From Sandaracinus sp. (GTDB lineage Bacteria > Myxococcota_A > Polyangia > Polyangiales > Houyiibacteriaceae): a DNA stretch of 64,000 nt. Shown here one piece after another: positions 8,416 to 16,234 of this stretch. The notes beneath the pieces were generated by a model. It saw nothing but the letters and a program-made list of their open reading frames with translations, made no database searches and was not told where the DNA came from. The position numbers and the translations under genes are program-made. Location of the stretch: the NCBI GenBank assembly GCA_002699025.1, contig PABA01000011.1, positions 16,118-80,117 of the forward strand, read 5' to 3'. How positions within the stretch are numbered: the stretch's first letter is position 1; each line of letters opens with the position of its first letter.

Positions 8416-9422
8416 GCCTGGACGACCTCGGGCGCGAGAAGGCGCTCGGTTTCCTGCGGCAGATGGTGCTGGTGCGGCGCTTCGAGGAGAAGAGCGCCGA
8501 GCTCTACAGCCAGCAGAAGATCCGCGGCTTCCTCCACCTCTACATCGGCGAGGAGGCGGTCGCCGTCGGCGCCATGAACGCGCTGAAGGCGGAGGACAAC
8601 GTGCTCGCCACCTACCGGGAGCACGGCCACGCGATCGTGCGCGGCATGGCGCCGGGCGCGGTGATGGCCGAGATGTACGGCAAGGTCAGCGGCTGCTCGA
8701 AGGGGCGCGGCGGGTCCATGCACCTCTTCTGCGCCGAGCAGCGCTTCTACGGTGGGCACGCGATCGTCGGCGGCGGGCTGCCGGTGGCGGTGGGGCTCGC
8801 GCTCGCCGATCGGATGAAGGGGCGCGAGGCGGTGACGGCCTGCTTCTTCGGCGACGGCGCGACGGACGAGGGCGAGTTCCACGAAGCGCTAAACATGGCC
8901 GGCCTCTGGAAGCTGCCGGTGCTCTTCCTCTGCGAGAACAACCTCTACGCCATGGGCACGAAGCTCGAGCGGCACGAGGCGGACCCGGAGATCATCCACC
9001 GGCCGGCGGCCTACGGCATCCCCGCCGAGCGCGTCGACGGCATGGACGTGGTCGCCGTGGAGCGGGCCGTGCGCTACGCGGCCGATCTGGTGCGCGAGGG
9101 CGGCGGGCCGCGCTTCCTCGAGCTGATGACCTACCGCTTCCGGGCGCACTCCATGTATGACGCGGAGCTCTACCGGACGAAGGAAGAGGTCCAGCGGTGG
9201 AAGGCGGAGCGGGACCCGATCGAGGGCTTCGAGGCGCGGCTGCGGGAGGCCGGCTGGCTCGACGACGCGGCGCGCGCGGAGATCGAGCGGGACGTCGCCG
9301 GGCAGGTCGAAGAGGCCGTGCGCTTCGCCGAGGACGGCGAGTGGGAGGCGCTCGAGGACCTCGAGAAGGACGTCTACGCCAAGCCCGTCGGGGCCATGCT
9401 CGAGGAAGGGGGCGCGCGATGA
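8412..9422 (+). CDS. pdhA: Pyruvate dehydrogenase E1 component, alpha subunit
   Basis: A 336-residue subunit of the thiamine-diphosphate decarboxylase of the PDH complex, which converts pyruvate and transfers the acetyl group to lipoyl-E2. The ThDP/Mg signature runs from G147 ([10 protein letters not shown]) to the ENN at about 175-177, and the His-containing loop [18 protein letters not shown] and phosphorylation-loop-like [10 protein letters not shown] are present. GTG at 8412 overlaps the acs stop; its own stop overlaps the pdhB ATG (ATGA). Acetoin dehydrogenase and branched-chain E1 are related; the SMYD sequence and neighbouring lipoyl E2 favour PDH. Confidence 0.9.
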   Translation: MSLDDLGREKALGFLRQMVLVRRFEEKSAELYSQQKIRGFLHLYIGEEAVAVGAMNALKAEDNVLATYREHGHAIVRGMAPGAVMAEMYGKVSGCSKGRGGSMHLFCAEQRFYGGHAIVGGGLPVAVGLALADRMKGREAVTACFFGDGATDEGEFHEALNMAGLWKLPVLFLCENNLYAMGTKLERHEADPEIIHRPAAYGIPAERVDGMDVVAVERAVRYAADLVREGGGPRFLELMTYRFRAHSMYDAELYRTKEEVQRWKAERDPIEGFEARLREAGWLDDAARAEIERDVAGQVEEAVRFAEDGEWEALEDLEKDVYAKPVGAMLEEGGAR

Positions 9423-10390
9423 GCAGCTACCGGGACGCGATCCGGAGCGCCCTGCGCCAGCTCATGCAGGAGGACGAGCGGGTCTTCCTGATGGGCGAGG
9501 ACGTGGGGAACTACGGCGGCGCCTACGCCGTGAGCAAGGGGCTCCTCGAGGAGTTCGGGCCCGAGCGCATCCGCGACACGCCGCTGGCCGAGTCGGGCTT
9601 CGTCGGGGCGGGCATCGGCGCGGCGCTCGGCGGCATGCGGCCCATCGTCGAGGTGATGACGGTGAACTTCTCGCTGCTCGCGCTCGACCAGGTCGTGAAC
9701 AACGCGGCGACCATGCGGCACATGAGCGGCGGGCAGTTCGAGGTGCCGCTGGTGGTGCGCATGGCGACCGGCGGCGGCAAGCAGATCGCGGCGCAGCACA
9801 GCCACAGCCTCGAGAACTGGTTCGCGCACGTGCCGGGCATCAAGTGCCTGGCGCCGGCGACGGTGCAGGACGCGCGGGACATGGTGCTCCAGGCCGTCGC
9901 GGACCCGGACCCGGTCTTCGTCTTCGAGCACCAGCTCCTCTACGGGATGACGGGGGAGCTCGACGAGGAGGCGGCGCCGGCCGATCCGTGGCGCGCGATC
10001 GTGCGGCGGCCCGGGGAGGACGTGACGCTGATCGGCTGGGCGGGGACGCTCGGCAAGTGCCTGGAGGCGGCGGAGGCGCTGGCGAAGGAGGGCGTGGAGG
10101 CGGAGGTGGTGGACCTGCGCTGCCTTCGGCCGATCGACTTCCCGACGCTGGCGGCGAGCGTGACGAAGACGCATCGGGCGGTGATCGTCGACGAGGGCTG
10201 GAAGACCGGCGGGCTCGCCGGGGAGCTCATGGCCGGGCTGATGGAGCGGGTCTTCTACGAGCTCGACGGGCCGATCCGCCGCGTGTGCACGGCGGAGGTG
10301 CCCATCCCCTACGCGAAGCACATGGAGGACCACGCGCTGCCGACGGTGGAGCGCGTGGTGGCGGCGGCGAAGGAGTCGCTCCGTGGTTGA
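9419..10390 (+). CDS. pdhB: Pyruvate dehydrogenase E1 component, beta subunit
   Basis: A 323-residue partner of E1alpha forming the alpha2beta2 tetramer. Typical features: [34 protein letters not shown] at the N-terminus (conserved Glu in GEDVG for ThDP activation), [18 protein letters not shown], an [17 protein letters not shown] segment with the conserved catalytic-loop His, and the C-terminal transketolase domain ([29 protein letters not shown]). The ATG at 9419 overlaps the pdhA stop; the gene end overlaps the next start by eight bases. Role and operon placement are unambiguous; acetoin dehydrogenase beta is the alternative. Confidence 0.92.
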   Translation: MSSYRDAIRSALRQLMQEDERVFLMGEDVGNYGGAYAVSKGLLEEFGPERIRDTPLAESGFVGAGIGAALGGMRPIVEVMTVNFSLLALDQVVNNAATMRHMSGGQFEVPLVVRMATGGGKQIAAQHSHSLENWFAHVPGIKCLAPATVQDARDMVLQAVADPDPVFVFEHQLLYGMTGELDEEAAPADPWRAIVRRPGEDVTLIGWAGTLGKCLEAAEALAKEGVEAEVVDLRCLRPIDFPTLAASVTKTHRAVIVDEGWKTGGLAGELMAGLMERVFYELDGPIRRVCTAEVPIPYAKHMEDHALPTVERVVAAAKESLRG

Positions 10391-11858
10391 GGCGGCGGCC
10401 GGCGAGCAGCTCTTCACGATGCCGAGCCTCGGCGCGGACATGGAGGCCGGGCGGCTGGTCGCGTGGAAGGTGGGCGTCGGCGACGCGGTGAAGCGCGGCG
10501 ACATCGTGGCCGAGGTGGAGACCGAGAAGGGGCTCATCGAGGTGGAGGTCTTCGCGGACGGCGTGGTGCGCGAGTTGCTGGTGGAGCCGGGGGCGAAGGT
10601 GCCCGTGGGGACGGCGCTGGCGCGGATCGGCGGCGCGGCGGAGAGCGGCGCGGCGGCGGGCGGCGAGGCGGAGACGGACGGCGCGGGAGCGGGCGGCGCG
10701 GCGCGCGTGGACGTGGCGTACGCCCCGGCGGCCGCGCCGGGGAGCGCGCCGGGCGAGGCGATCGGCGAACCGGTCGAGAGCGTCGGCGAGACGGCCTACG
10801 GGGCGGCGCCCGGAAAGACGAAGCTGGACGGCGCGCCGAGCACGCCGGCGGCGCGGCGCGAGGCGCGCGAGAAGCAGCTGGACGTGGGCGGCGTGCGCGG
10901 GAGCGGCTCGCACGGGCGCGTCGGGCTCGAGGACGTGCGCGGCGCGGAGGGAGACGCCGGCGGAGCGAGGGTCGCGAGCGCGGCGGCGACGGGAGCGCGC
11001 GGCGAGGGGAGCGCGGCGGAAGCGGGCCGGGTGCGGGCGACGCCGGTGGCGCGCCGGCGCGCCGAGGAGCGCGGCGTCGACCTCGGTGCGGTGGAGGGGA
11101 GCGGGCGCGACGGCGTCATCCTCCTCGCCGACGTGGAGAAGGCGCCGGTGGGCGTAACGGGGCCGGCGAAGACGAAGGCGGCCTCGCCGGCGGAGGCCAT
11201 GCGCGCGGCCATCGGCGCGGCCATGGCGCGCTCGAAGCGGGAGATCCCGCACTACTACCTGACGCACACCATCGACCTCGGCGCGGCGATGAGCTGGCTC
11301 GAGGCGCGGAACGCGGACCGGCCACCGACCGAGCGAGTGGTCCCGGCGGCGCTGCTGGTGAAGGCGACGGCGCTCGCGCTGAAGAAGGTGCCCGAGCTGA
11401 ACGCCTGGTGGACCGGGAGCGCGGCGCCGCCGAAGGCCGAGGTGAACGTCGGCGTGGCGATCTCGCTCCGCGGCGGGGGGCTGGTGGCGCCGGCGATCCC
11501 GGGGACGGATCAGCTCGGCCTCGACGCGCTCATGGCGGCCATGAGCGACGTGGTGGAGCGGGCACGGCGGGGCGCGCTGCGCGCCTCGGAGATGGGCTCG
11601 GCGACGGTCACCGTGACCAGCCTCGGCGACCGGGGCGTGGAGAGCGTGATCCCGGTGATCATCCCGCCGCAGGTTGCCATCGTCGGGTTCGGGACGCCGA
11701 GCGAGCGCCCCTGGGTGGTCGACGGCGAGGTCGTACCGCGGACGCTGGTGACGGCGAGCGTGGCCGGCGACCACCGGGTGACGGATGGTCACCACGGCGC
11801 GCGGCTGCTCGCGCGCATCGAGAAGCTGCTGCAGAAACCGGAGAAGCTGGACTCATGA
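10383..11858 (+). CDS. pdhC: Dihydrolipoamide acetyltransferase, PDH E2
   Basis: A 491-residue E2 core subunit that carries the acetyl group on a lipoyl arm and passes it to CoA. Domains: lipoyl domain at about 8-82 with the lipoylated lysine K49 in [13 protein letters not shown]; an Ala/Gly/Glu-rich linker; a peripheral-subunit-binding domain at about 154-186 ([13 protein letters not shown]...[11 protein letters not shown]); a second at about 220-253 ([16 protein letters not shown]...[11 protein letters not shown]); and the catalytic domain from about 270, with the active-site HRVTDG motif (H464, D468). Two binding domains in one E2 are unusual, since one is standard. The GTG at 10383 overlaps the pdhB end by eight bases. 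No E3 gene is nearby. Confidence 0.92.
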   Translation: MVEAAAGEQLFTMPSLGADMEAGRLVAWKVGVGDAVKRGDIVAEVETEKGLIEVEVFADGVVRELLVEPGAKVPVGTALARIGGAAESGAAAGGEAETDGAGAGGAARVDVAYAPAAAPGSAPGEAIGEPVESVGETAYGAAPGKTKLDGAPSTPAARREAREKQLDVGGVRGSGSHGRVGLEDVRGAEGDAGGARVASAAATGARGEGSAAEAGRVRATPVARRRAEERGVDLGAVEGSGRDGVILLADVEKAPVGVTGPAKTKAASPAEAMRAAIGAAMARSKREIPHYYLTHTIDLGAAMSWLEARNADRPPTERVVPAALLVKATALALKKVPELNAWWTGSAAPPKAEVNVGVAISLRGGGLVAPAIPGTDQLGLDALMAAMSDVVERARRGALRASEMGSATVTVTSLGDRGVESVIPVIIPPQVAIVGFGTPSERPWVVDGEVVPRTLVTASVAGDHRVTDGHHGARLLARIEKLLQKPEKLDS

Positions 11859-12088
11859 CCCGCGACGAGATCCTCGCGGCGCTGCGGCGCCACCTGAACG
11901 CGATCGTGCCCGGGGAGGGCGACGAGCTGGCGCTGGACGACGACATCCGGGACGAGCTCGACCTCGACTCGATGGACTTCCTGAAGCTCGTGCAGGGGCT
12001 CCACGAGGACCTGGGCGTGGACATCCCGGAGACGGACTACGGCAAGCTCGACACGCTCGAGGCCTTCGTCGGCTACTTGAGCCGGTAG
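11855..12088 (+). CDS. Acyl carrier protein, last gene of the acs-pdh operon
   Basis: A 77-residue acidic four-helix carrier protein with the phosphopantetheine attachment serine S39 in ELDLDSMDFLKLV. Its ATG overlaps the E2 stop (ATGA), so it is translated with the PDH genes. This is not the housekeeping acpP context (no fab genes nearby). In a few bacterial lineages a dedicated ACP ends a PDH-like operon, suggesting that acyl groups may pass between the complex and a carrier, or that the carrier serves a small specialised pathway. That purpose is inference; the ACP identity rests on the DSM motif and size. Confidence 0.88.
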   Translation: MTRDEILAALRRHLNAIVPGEGDELALDDDIRDELDLDSMDFLKLVQGLHEDLGVDIPETDYGKLDTLEAFVGYLSR

Positions 12089-12090
12089 GG

Positions 12091-12335
12091 CGCTCGCTGT
12101 CGCTCGCTCCGGCTGTCCGCTCTCCGCTGTCCGCTGTCCGTGCGGTAGCTCGACGTCACGGTCCATGCCGCCTGCGCGGAGGAAGGGAGCGTGGGCTGCG
12201 CGGGGTGGACGCTCGCTGCGCTCGCGCGGGAGCGCTCGCTGTCGCTCGCTCCGGCCGTCCGCTTTCCGCTGTCCGCCGTCCGTGCGGTGGCTCGACGTCA
12301 CGGTCCATGCCGCCTGCGCGGAGCGAGGAGACGTG
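12091..12335. repeat. Two direct copies of a ~100-bp dispersed repeat, left of GNAT gene
   Basis: Two copies (about 12091-12190 and 12232-12335) of a composite element: a CGCTCGCTGTCGCTCGCTCC block, then stuttered GTCCGCTGTCCGCTG sequence, then a core with CGACGTCACGGTCCATGCC and GCCTGCGCGGAG. The same element occurs three times, in opposite orientation, at 13216-13570 on the other side of the acetyltransferase gene. Open frames through it are not credible. Confidence 0.85.
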
Positions 12336-12444
12336 GGCTGCACGGAGGAGGCACTCGCTGACGGGGCCGGGGAGCTGGGGCGAGGGGAGGCCGCGTGGGT
12401 CGCCGTCGGGGGTCGGGCGTGAGAGGCGGGCCTCGTCCGGGAGG

Positions 12445-13017
12445 TCAGCCGGGGGCGTCGTCGGGCGGGCGGAGAGCCCACCAGGTGGAGAGGGCGCCGG
12501 GGCCCTCGATGCGTCGGTGGAGCGGCTCCGCGACGCGCTCGAGGGCGCGCTGGATGCCCTCGTTGTCCGTGGTGCTCAGCGCGTACCAGCGCCGGACACC
12601 GCTCCGCCACGCCCAGGCGGCGAGCGCGTCGAGGACTCGCCGGCCGATGCCCAGGCGCTGCCACTCGTCGGCGACGGCGATCGCGACCTCGCTGACGTCC
12701 TCTCCCTCCTCGCGCACGCGGATCGAGCGGGCGATGGCCACACCGCGGCCGCGGCCGGCCGGCGGCTCCGGGCACTCGGCGCCGAGGGCGAGGTGGTCGA
12801 CCTGGTCCGGGTGGCAGAGGTAGGCGAAGGCTTCGTCCCCGAGGTGCGGGACGCCGAGGAAGCGCTTGAAGACCGAGTCGCGGCCGAGCCGCGCGAAGCC
12901 CTCGCGCAAGAGCGGCTCGTCCGCCGGCTCGAGGGGCCGCAGCACGACCCGCGACCCGTCGCGGAGCGTCACGAAGCGCGGCGGGGGCGGCGCGGCGAAG
13001 GCCGAGCTCGAGTCCAT
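12445..13017 (-). CDS. GNAT-family N-acetyltransferase
   Basis: A 190-residue protein of the GCN5-related acetyltransferase superfamily, which uses acetyl-CoA to acetylate an amine. The ATG at 13017 opens MDSSSAFAAPPPPRFVTLRDGSRVVLRPL, the usual first strand; the long open frame upstream runs through repeats. Motif A, the pyrophosphate loop, is seen at about 111-130 (VAIAVADEWQRLGIGRRV, with R121-x-x-G-x-G). The YALSTTDNEGIQRAL segment matches the following strand-helix. The substrate is unknown; the opening LRDGSRVVLRPLEPAD resembles GNAT domains of the Pat type, but there is no acyl-CoA-synthetase-like domain. It stands alone, convergent with the ACP gene and bracketed by inverted sets of repeats. 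Confidence 0.85.
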   Translation of the reverse strand: MDSSSAFAAPPPPRFVTLRDGSRVVLRPLEPADEPLLREGFARLGRDSVFKRFLGVPHLGDEAFAYLCHPDQVDHLALGAECPEPPAGRGRGVAIARSIRVREEGEDVSEVAIAVADEWQRLGIGRRVLDALAAWAWRSGVRRWYALSTTDNEGIQRALERVAEPLHRRIEGPGALSTWWALRPPDDAPG

Positions 13018-13215
13018 GCGCCCATCAAGCCGCGCGAACCCGCGCGACGCAAGCCCCCTCCCACCCTCCTCGGCCCCCCCCTTCCCCGGCTCCCGAAGCG
13101 AGCGAGAGCCCTCCCCGGCGAGCCCGACGCGACGCCCTCCTCGCCCCCCTTCTCCGGCCTTCCGAACGAGCGACAGCCAGCGCTCCGGAAGCAAGCGAAA
13201 GCGAGCGACCACCCA

Positions 13216-13570
13216 CCCCCTTTCTCCGCGCAGGCGGCATGGACCGTGACGTCGAGCCACCGCACGGACCGCGGACGGCGGAAAGCGGACAGCCGGAGCG
13301 AGCGACAGCGAGCGCCCCCCGCGCGAGCGCGGCGAGCGCCGACCCCGTGCCACCCACGCCCCCTTTCTCCGCGCAGGCGGCATGGACCGTGACGCCGAGC
13401 CACCGCACGGACAGCGGACAGCGGAAAGCGGACGGCCGGAGCGAGCGCAGCGAGCGACCCCGTGCCACCCACCCCCTTTCTCCGCGCAGGCGGCATGGAC
13501 CGTGACGTCGAGCCACCGCACGGACAGCGGACAGCGGAAAGCGGACGGCCGGAGCGAGCGACAGCGAGCG
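13216..13570. repeat. Three direct copies of the ~100-bp repeat, inverted relative to the left set
   Basis: Copies at about 13216-13314, 13359-13456 and 13472-13570, each beginning CCTTTCTCCGCGCAGGCGG, continuing through GGACCGTGACGTCGAGCC and stuttered GGACAGCGGACAGCGG, and ending AGCGAGCG(A/C)AGCGAGCG. They are the reverse complement of the copies at 12091-12335. The surrounding 13018-13595 holds nothing else that I recognise. Diverged relics occur near 14434-14450 and 14660-14720. Confidence 0.85.
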
Positions 13571-13595
13571 CCCCCGCGCGAGCGCAGCGAGCGCC

Positions 13596-14342
13596 CTACC
13601 ACCAGAGGCGCGCCGCCCCGAGCCGGCGCGGGAGCGCGAGCGGGCGGCGCCGCCGGTGGGTCAGGCTGGCGATGCCGAAGCCGTCGATGCGGCGGCGCGT
13701 GCGAAAGTGGCGGGTGCGCGTCGAGCGGACGCGGCGGCCCGAGTTGCCCTCGACGAGGAAGAGCGTGTCGCCCTCGACGCGCTCGACGAGGGCGCTGTGG
13801 CCCCAGCGGTTGCCGACGATGCGGACGTAGTCGCCGGGGCGCGGCGTGAAGTCGGCGAAGCCCGGATCGCGGCGGTCGACCCAGAGGCCGCGCCGCACGA
13901 ACCAGCGGCGGAGCGCCTGGTTGCTGGGCACGAGCCAGCCCCCCTCGTAGCCGCCGCTCAGAGGCGCGCCGGCGGCGCGGTAGATCCACGAGACGAAGTC
14001 GCTGCACCAGAGGTCGCCGCCCGGCACATAGGGCGCGAGCGGGCCCGGGTAGGCCTCGCGCTCGCCGCCGACGGCCTCGAGGCTCCGCCCGACCTCGGCG
14101 CGGGCGAGGCGCACGACCTCGGCCCCCGCCCGCTGCCGGCGCCAGGGGCGGTGCCGGAGCGCCAGGCAGCGGAGGTCTTCGGCGTGGTGGCCTTCGTCGC
14201 AGAAGCAGAAGGGGCGCGCGTCCTCGACCATGCAGCGGCCGGCGCCGCAGTCGACGCCCCGGCAAGGGTCGGCGGCCCGGCCGGCGGCCGACGGCAGGAG
14301 CGCCACGAGGAGGGCGCCCGAGAGCAGGACGGACGAGCGCAC
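13596..14342 (-). CDS. Secreted CHAP-like amidase with N-terminal EGF-like segment
   Basis: A 248-residue exported protein if the GTG at 14342 is used, which places a signal peptide (RSSVLLSGALLVALLPSAAGRA) at the very start. An in-frame ATG at 14450 would add 36 residues that derive from a repeat relic, so it is less likely. Residues 27-59 form a six-Cys EGF-like segment (DPCRGVDCGAGRC...FCFCDEG). The C-terminal domain is CHAP/NlpC-like: nucleophile C113 in LWCSDFVSW, H182 in RWGHSALVE and a following acidic residue in LVEGN. Such enzymes cut amide bonds in peptidoglycan in the periplasm or outside. Substrate and role (wall turnover or predation) are inferred. Confidence 0.78.
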   Translation of the reverse strand: MRSSVLLSGALLVALLPSAAGRAADPCRGVDCGAGRCMVEDARPFCFCDEGHHAEDLRCLALRHRPWRRQRAGAEVVRLARAEVGRSLEAVGGEREAYPGPLAPYVPGGDLWCSDFVSWIYRAAGAPLSGGYEGGWLVPSNQALRRWFVRRGLWVDRRDPGFADFTPRPGDYVRIVGNRWGHSALVERVEGDTLFLVEGNSGRRVRSTRTRHFRTRRRIDGFGIASLTHRRRRPLALPRRLGAARLWW

Positions 14343-14878
14343 GGAAGGAGAGACGCGCGAGCGCGCGAGAAGATCTCCCCGGCGCGGGAAGGCGGGCTGC
14401 TCGCCGACGCTCGCCGCGCTCGTTGCCCTCCGCGTTCCGCTGTCCGCCATCCGTCGCGAGGCGTCGAGGGGGTGCAGGAGACCGCGTACGCGGAGAGAGG
14501 CGGCGCGGGCGCGGGCCCAGAGGAGGCGCCGCTTGCCGAGGGCGGCGGGGCGAGGGCGGCGACACTTCGCGTTCGCGCGGAGAGCGCATGGCGGCCTCCC
14601 GAGGGGAGGGTTCGAGCGCGAGCGGAAGCGCGCGGACGCGACGGCCCGGCGTCTCCGCGAAGCGGCATGGACCGCCGACGCCAGCGCCAGCACGGACAGC
14701 GGACAGCGGACGGCGGACCGCATCCCGACCGAAGGTGCGACGCGAGCCCAGGCCCCTCGAGCGAACGACGCGAGTCCCGGCTCCTCGAGCGCGTGACGCG
14801 AATCCCGCCGGCTCCTCGAGCGCGCGACGCGCGGCGGCGACTCCGCCGGTCCACTCCGGGGACGCGGGACGCTTCCGC
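14343..14878. other. Intergenic region with repeat relics
   Basis: About 535 bp without a credible gene between two minus-strand genes. It contains decayed pieces of the 12-13 kb repeat: GTCCGC stutters near 14434-14450, and a GCGGCATGGACCG / GGACAGCGGACAGCGGA block near 14660-14720 in the same orientation as the copies at 13216-13570. The segment 14730-14840 repeats a CTCGAGCG(C/A)(A/G)CGACGCG theme several times. Frames crossing it are repetitive and rejected. Confidence 0.6.
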
Positions 14879-15559
14879 TCAGGCGCGGGGCTGGAGCAGG
14901 CCGCGCTCGTGGAGCGCCCACTCGATCGCGACGAGCGCCTCGCGGGGCACGACGACGTCCCAGAACCGGCGCGGGCCGCCCTGGGTGAAGCCCTCCCAGT
15001 GGCCGCGGGCGCCCGTGCCCTTCTTCGCGCCCACGACGAGCGCCCGGCCGCCGCCGGCGACGCGGAGGTAGACGCCGACCTTCACGTCCTCCGCGGCGTA
15101 GCCGCCGATGTGGACGTTCGAGCGCCGATCGCGCCGCGCGCCGAGCTCCGGCGGCGCCTCCAGGGGGATCGTGCGGCGGAGGAGCCCGAAGGCGTAGCGG
15201 AGGGTCAGCGCGCCGTCCTCGAGGGTGAGCGTGGCCGGGAGCGCGCCGAGGAGGGCCGCCGAGAGGAGGAGCAGCAGGGCAGCCGCCAGCACGGCGGCGG
15301 CGAGCACCGGGGTGTCGCCCAGGCCCAGGGCGGCCGAGGCCCCGGCCCCCGCGAAGGCGAGCGCCAGCCCCACGCCGATCGGCGTGGCGATGGCGCCGTC
15401 GGAGCCCTCCCAGCGGGTCGGCGGCGCCTGGTCTCGGTGCGTCTTCTTCAGGTGGGAGGCGAGGTTCTCGCCGCGCACGCTCGCCGCGCAGCAAGGGCAG
15501 GGGAGCATCGCCTTCCGGTGCGACGCCGCGAGGGCCCGGGCGCGATCGAGGAGCGACAC
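14879..15559 (-). CDS. Membrane protein with N-terminal C2H2-like zinc finger
   Basis: A 226-residue protein beginning at a GTG (15559). Residues 21-41 hold C21-x2-C24 and H36-x4-H41 (CPCC...HLKKTH), a plausible zinc knuckle. Two hydrophobic segments follow at about 58-80 and 85-110. The C-terminal half (TLTLEDGALTLRYAFGLLRRTIPLEAP and YLRVAGGGRALVVGAKKG) resembles the PH-like soluble domains of small bacterial membrane proteins. No catalytic motif is visible and the function is unknown. It is a single gene, though other minus-strand genes lie on both sides. Confidence 0.75.
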   Translation of the reverse strand: MSLLDRARALAASHRKAMLPCPCCAASVRGENLASHLKKTHRDQAPPTRWEGSDGAIATPIGVGLALAFAGAGASAALGLGDTPVLAAAVLAAALLLLLSAALLGALPATLTLEDGALTLRYAFGLLRRTIPLEAPPELGARRDRRSNVHIGGYAAEDVKVGVYLRVAGGGRALVVGAKKGTGARGHWEGFTQGGPRRFWDVVVPREALVAIEWALHERGLLQPRA

Positions 15560-15664
15560 CGGGCGAGCCTACCAGGCGAGCGCGGGCCGCGGACTCCGAG
15601 CACGTCGGGCCGAGGTGGGCGAGCCGAGAACGCGCGCGACGGGCGAGGAGCGCGCATCGCGGGA

Positions 15665-16234
15665 TCAGGGCTCGCGGAGGAGCGCGTCGAAGTCGGCGAG
15701 CTGGGCGTCGCGCTCGGCGGCCTCGGCGGCGGCGCGCGACCCGCCCGCGCGCTCTTCGAGGTCCCCGTGGATGGCGGCGGCGCGGGCGAGGAGCGAGGGC
15801 GGCTCGTGGGGACAGCGCCGGTCGAGCAGGTGCCGCTTGGTCGCCCACGACGCCGCGTCCTGCACCCAGCCGACGATGGCCTGCATGGCGGGCTTGCGGC
15901 CGTGGAGGAGCGGGAGGGGACCGAGCGTCGCGGCGATCATCCGCAGCCCCTGCCGCAGCTCCTCGCGCTCGGCCCGGTCGGCGGGCGGCGGCTCACGCGT
16001 CACGCGGATGGCGGCGAGAGCGTCGACGAGCCAGCGGAGCTCGTGCTCCTCGACCTGGGCGAAGGCCGCGTAGCGCTGCAGGAGGCGCACGCCCACGGCC
16101 CCGACCCAGTCGTGGAAGAGCGCCCGCGGCACGGGTCGCCCCGCGAGCTCGGCGCCCGGGCGGAGCAGCGGGAGCGCCTCGGGCCCGAGGGGCGCCTCCT
16201 CCGCGCCGCAGCGCACGACCTTCGCGTCGCTCAC
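15665..16234 (-). CDS. Hypothetical alpha-helical protein, third gene of beta-propeller operon
   Basis: A 189-residue soluble protein of unknown family. The start is the GTG at 16234 (SDAKVVRCGAEEAPLGPEALPLL), whose bases overlap the upstream stop as GTGA, indicating translational coupling. The sequence is rich in Ala, Arg and Leu and appears mostly helical, with WVGAVGVRLLQRYAAFAQVEEHELRWLVDAL and a Trp/Cys-containing AIVGWVQDAASWATKRHLLDRRC. No signal peptide or metal motif stands out. Its conserved coupling to two beta-propeller-like proteins suggests that the three act together, perhaps as a scaffold or regulatory complex. Confidence 0.7.
   Translation of the reverse strand: MSDAKVVRCGAEEAPLGPEALPLLRPGAELAGRPVPRALFHDWVGAVGVRLLQRYAAFAQVEEHELRWLVDALAAIRVTREPPPADRAEREELRQGLRMIAATLGPLPLLHGRKPAMQAIVGWVQDAASWATKRHLLDRRCPHEPPSLLARAAAIHGDLEERAGGSRAAAEAAERDAQLADFDALLREP

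Noticed and set aside
12165..13516. Several 80-160-residue frames in the repeats around the GNAT gene
   Set aside because: They translate the repeated element on both strands; identical segments recur between frames and none has a start signal.
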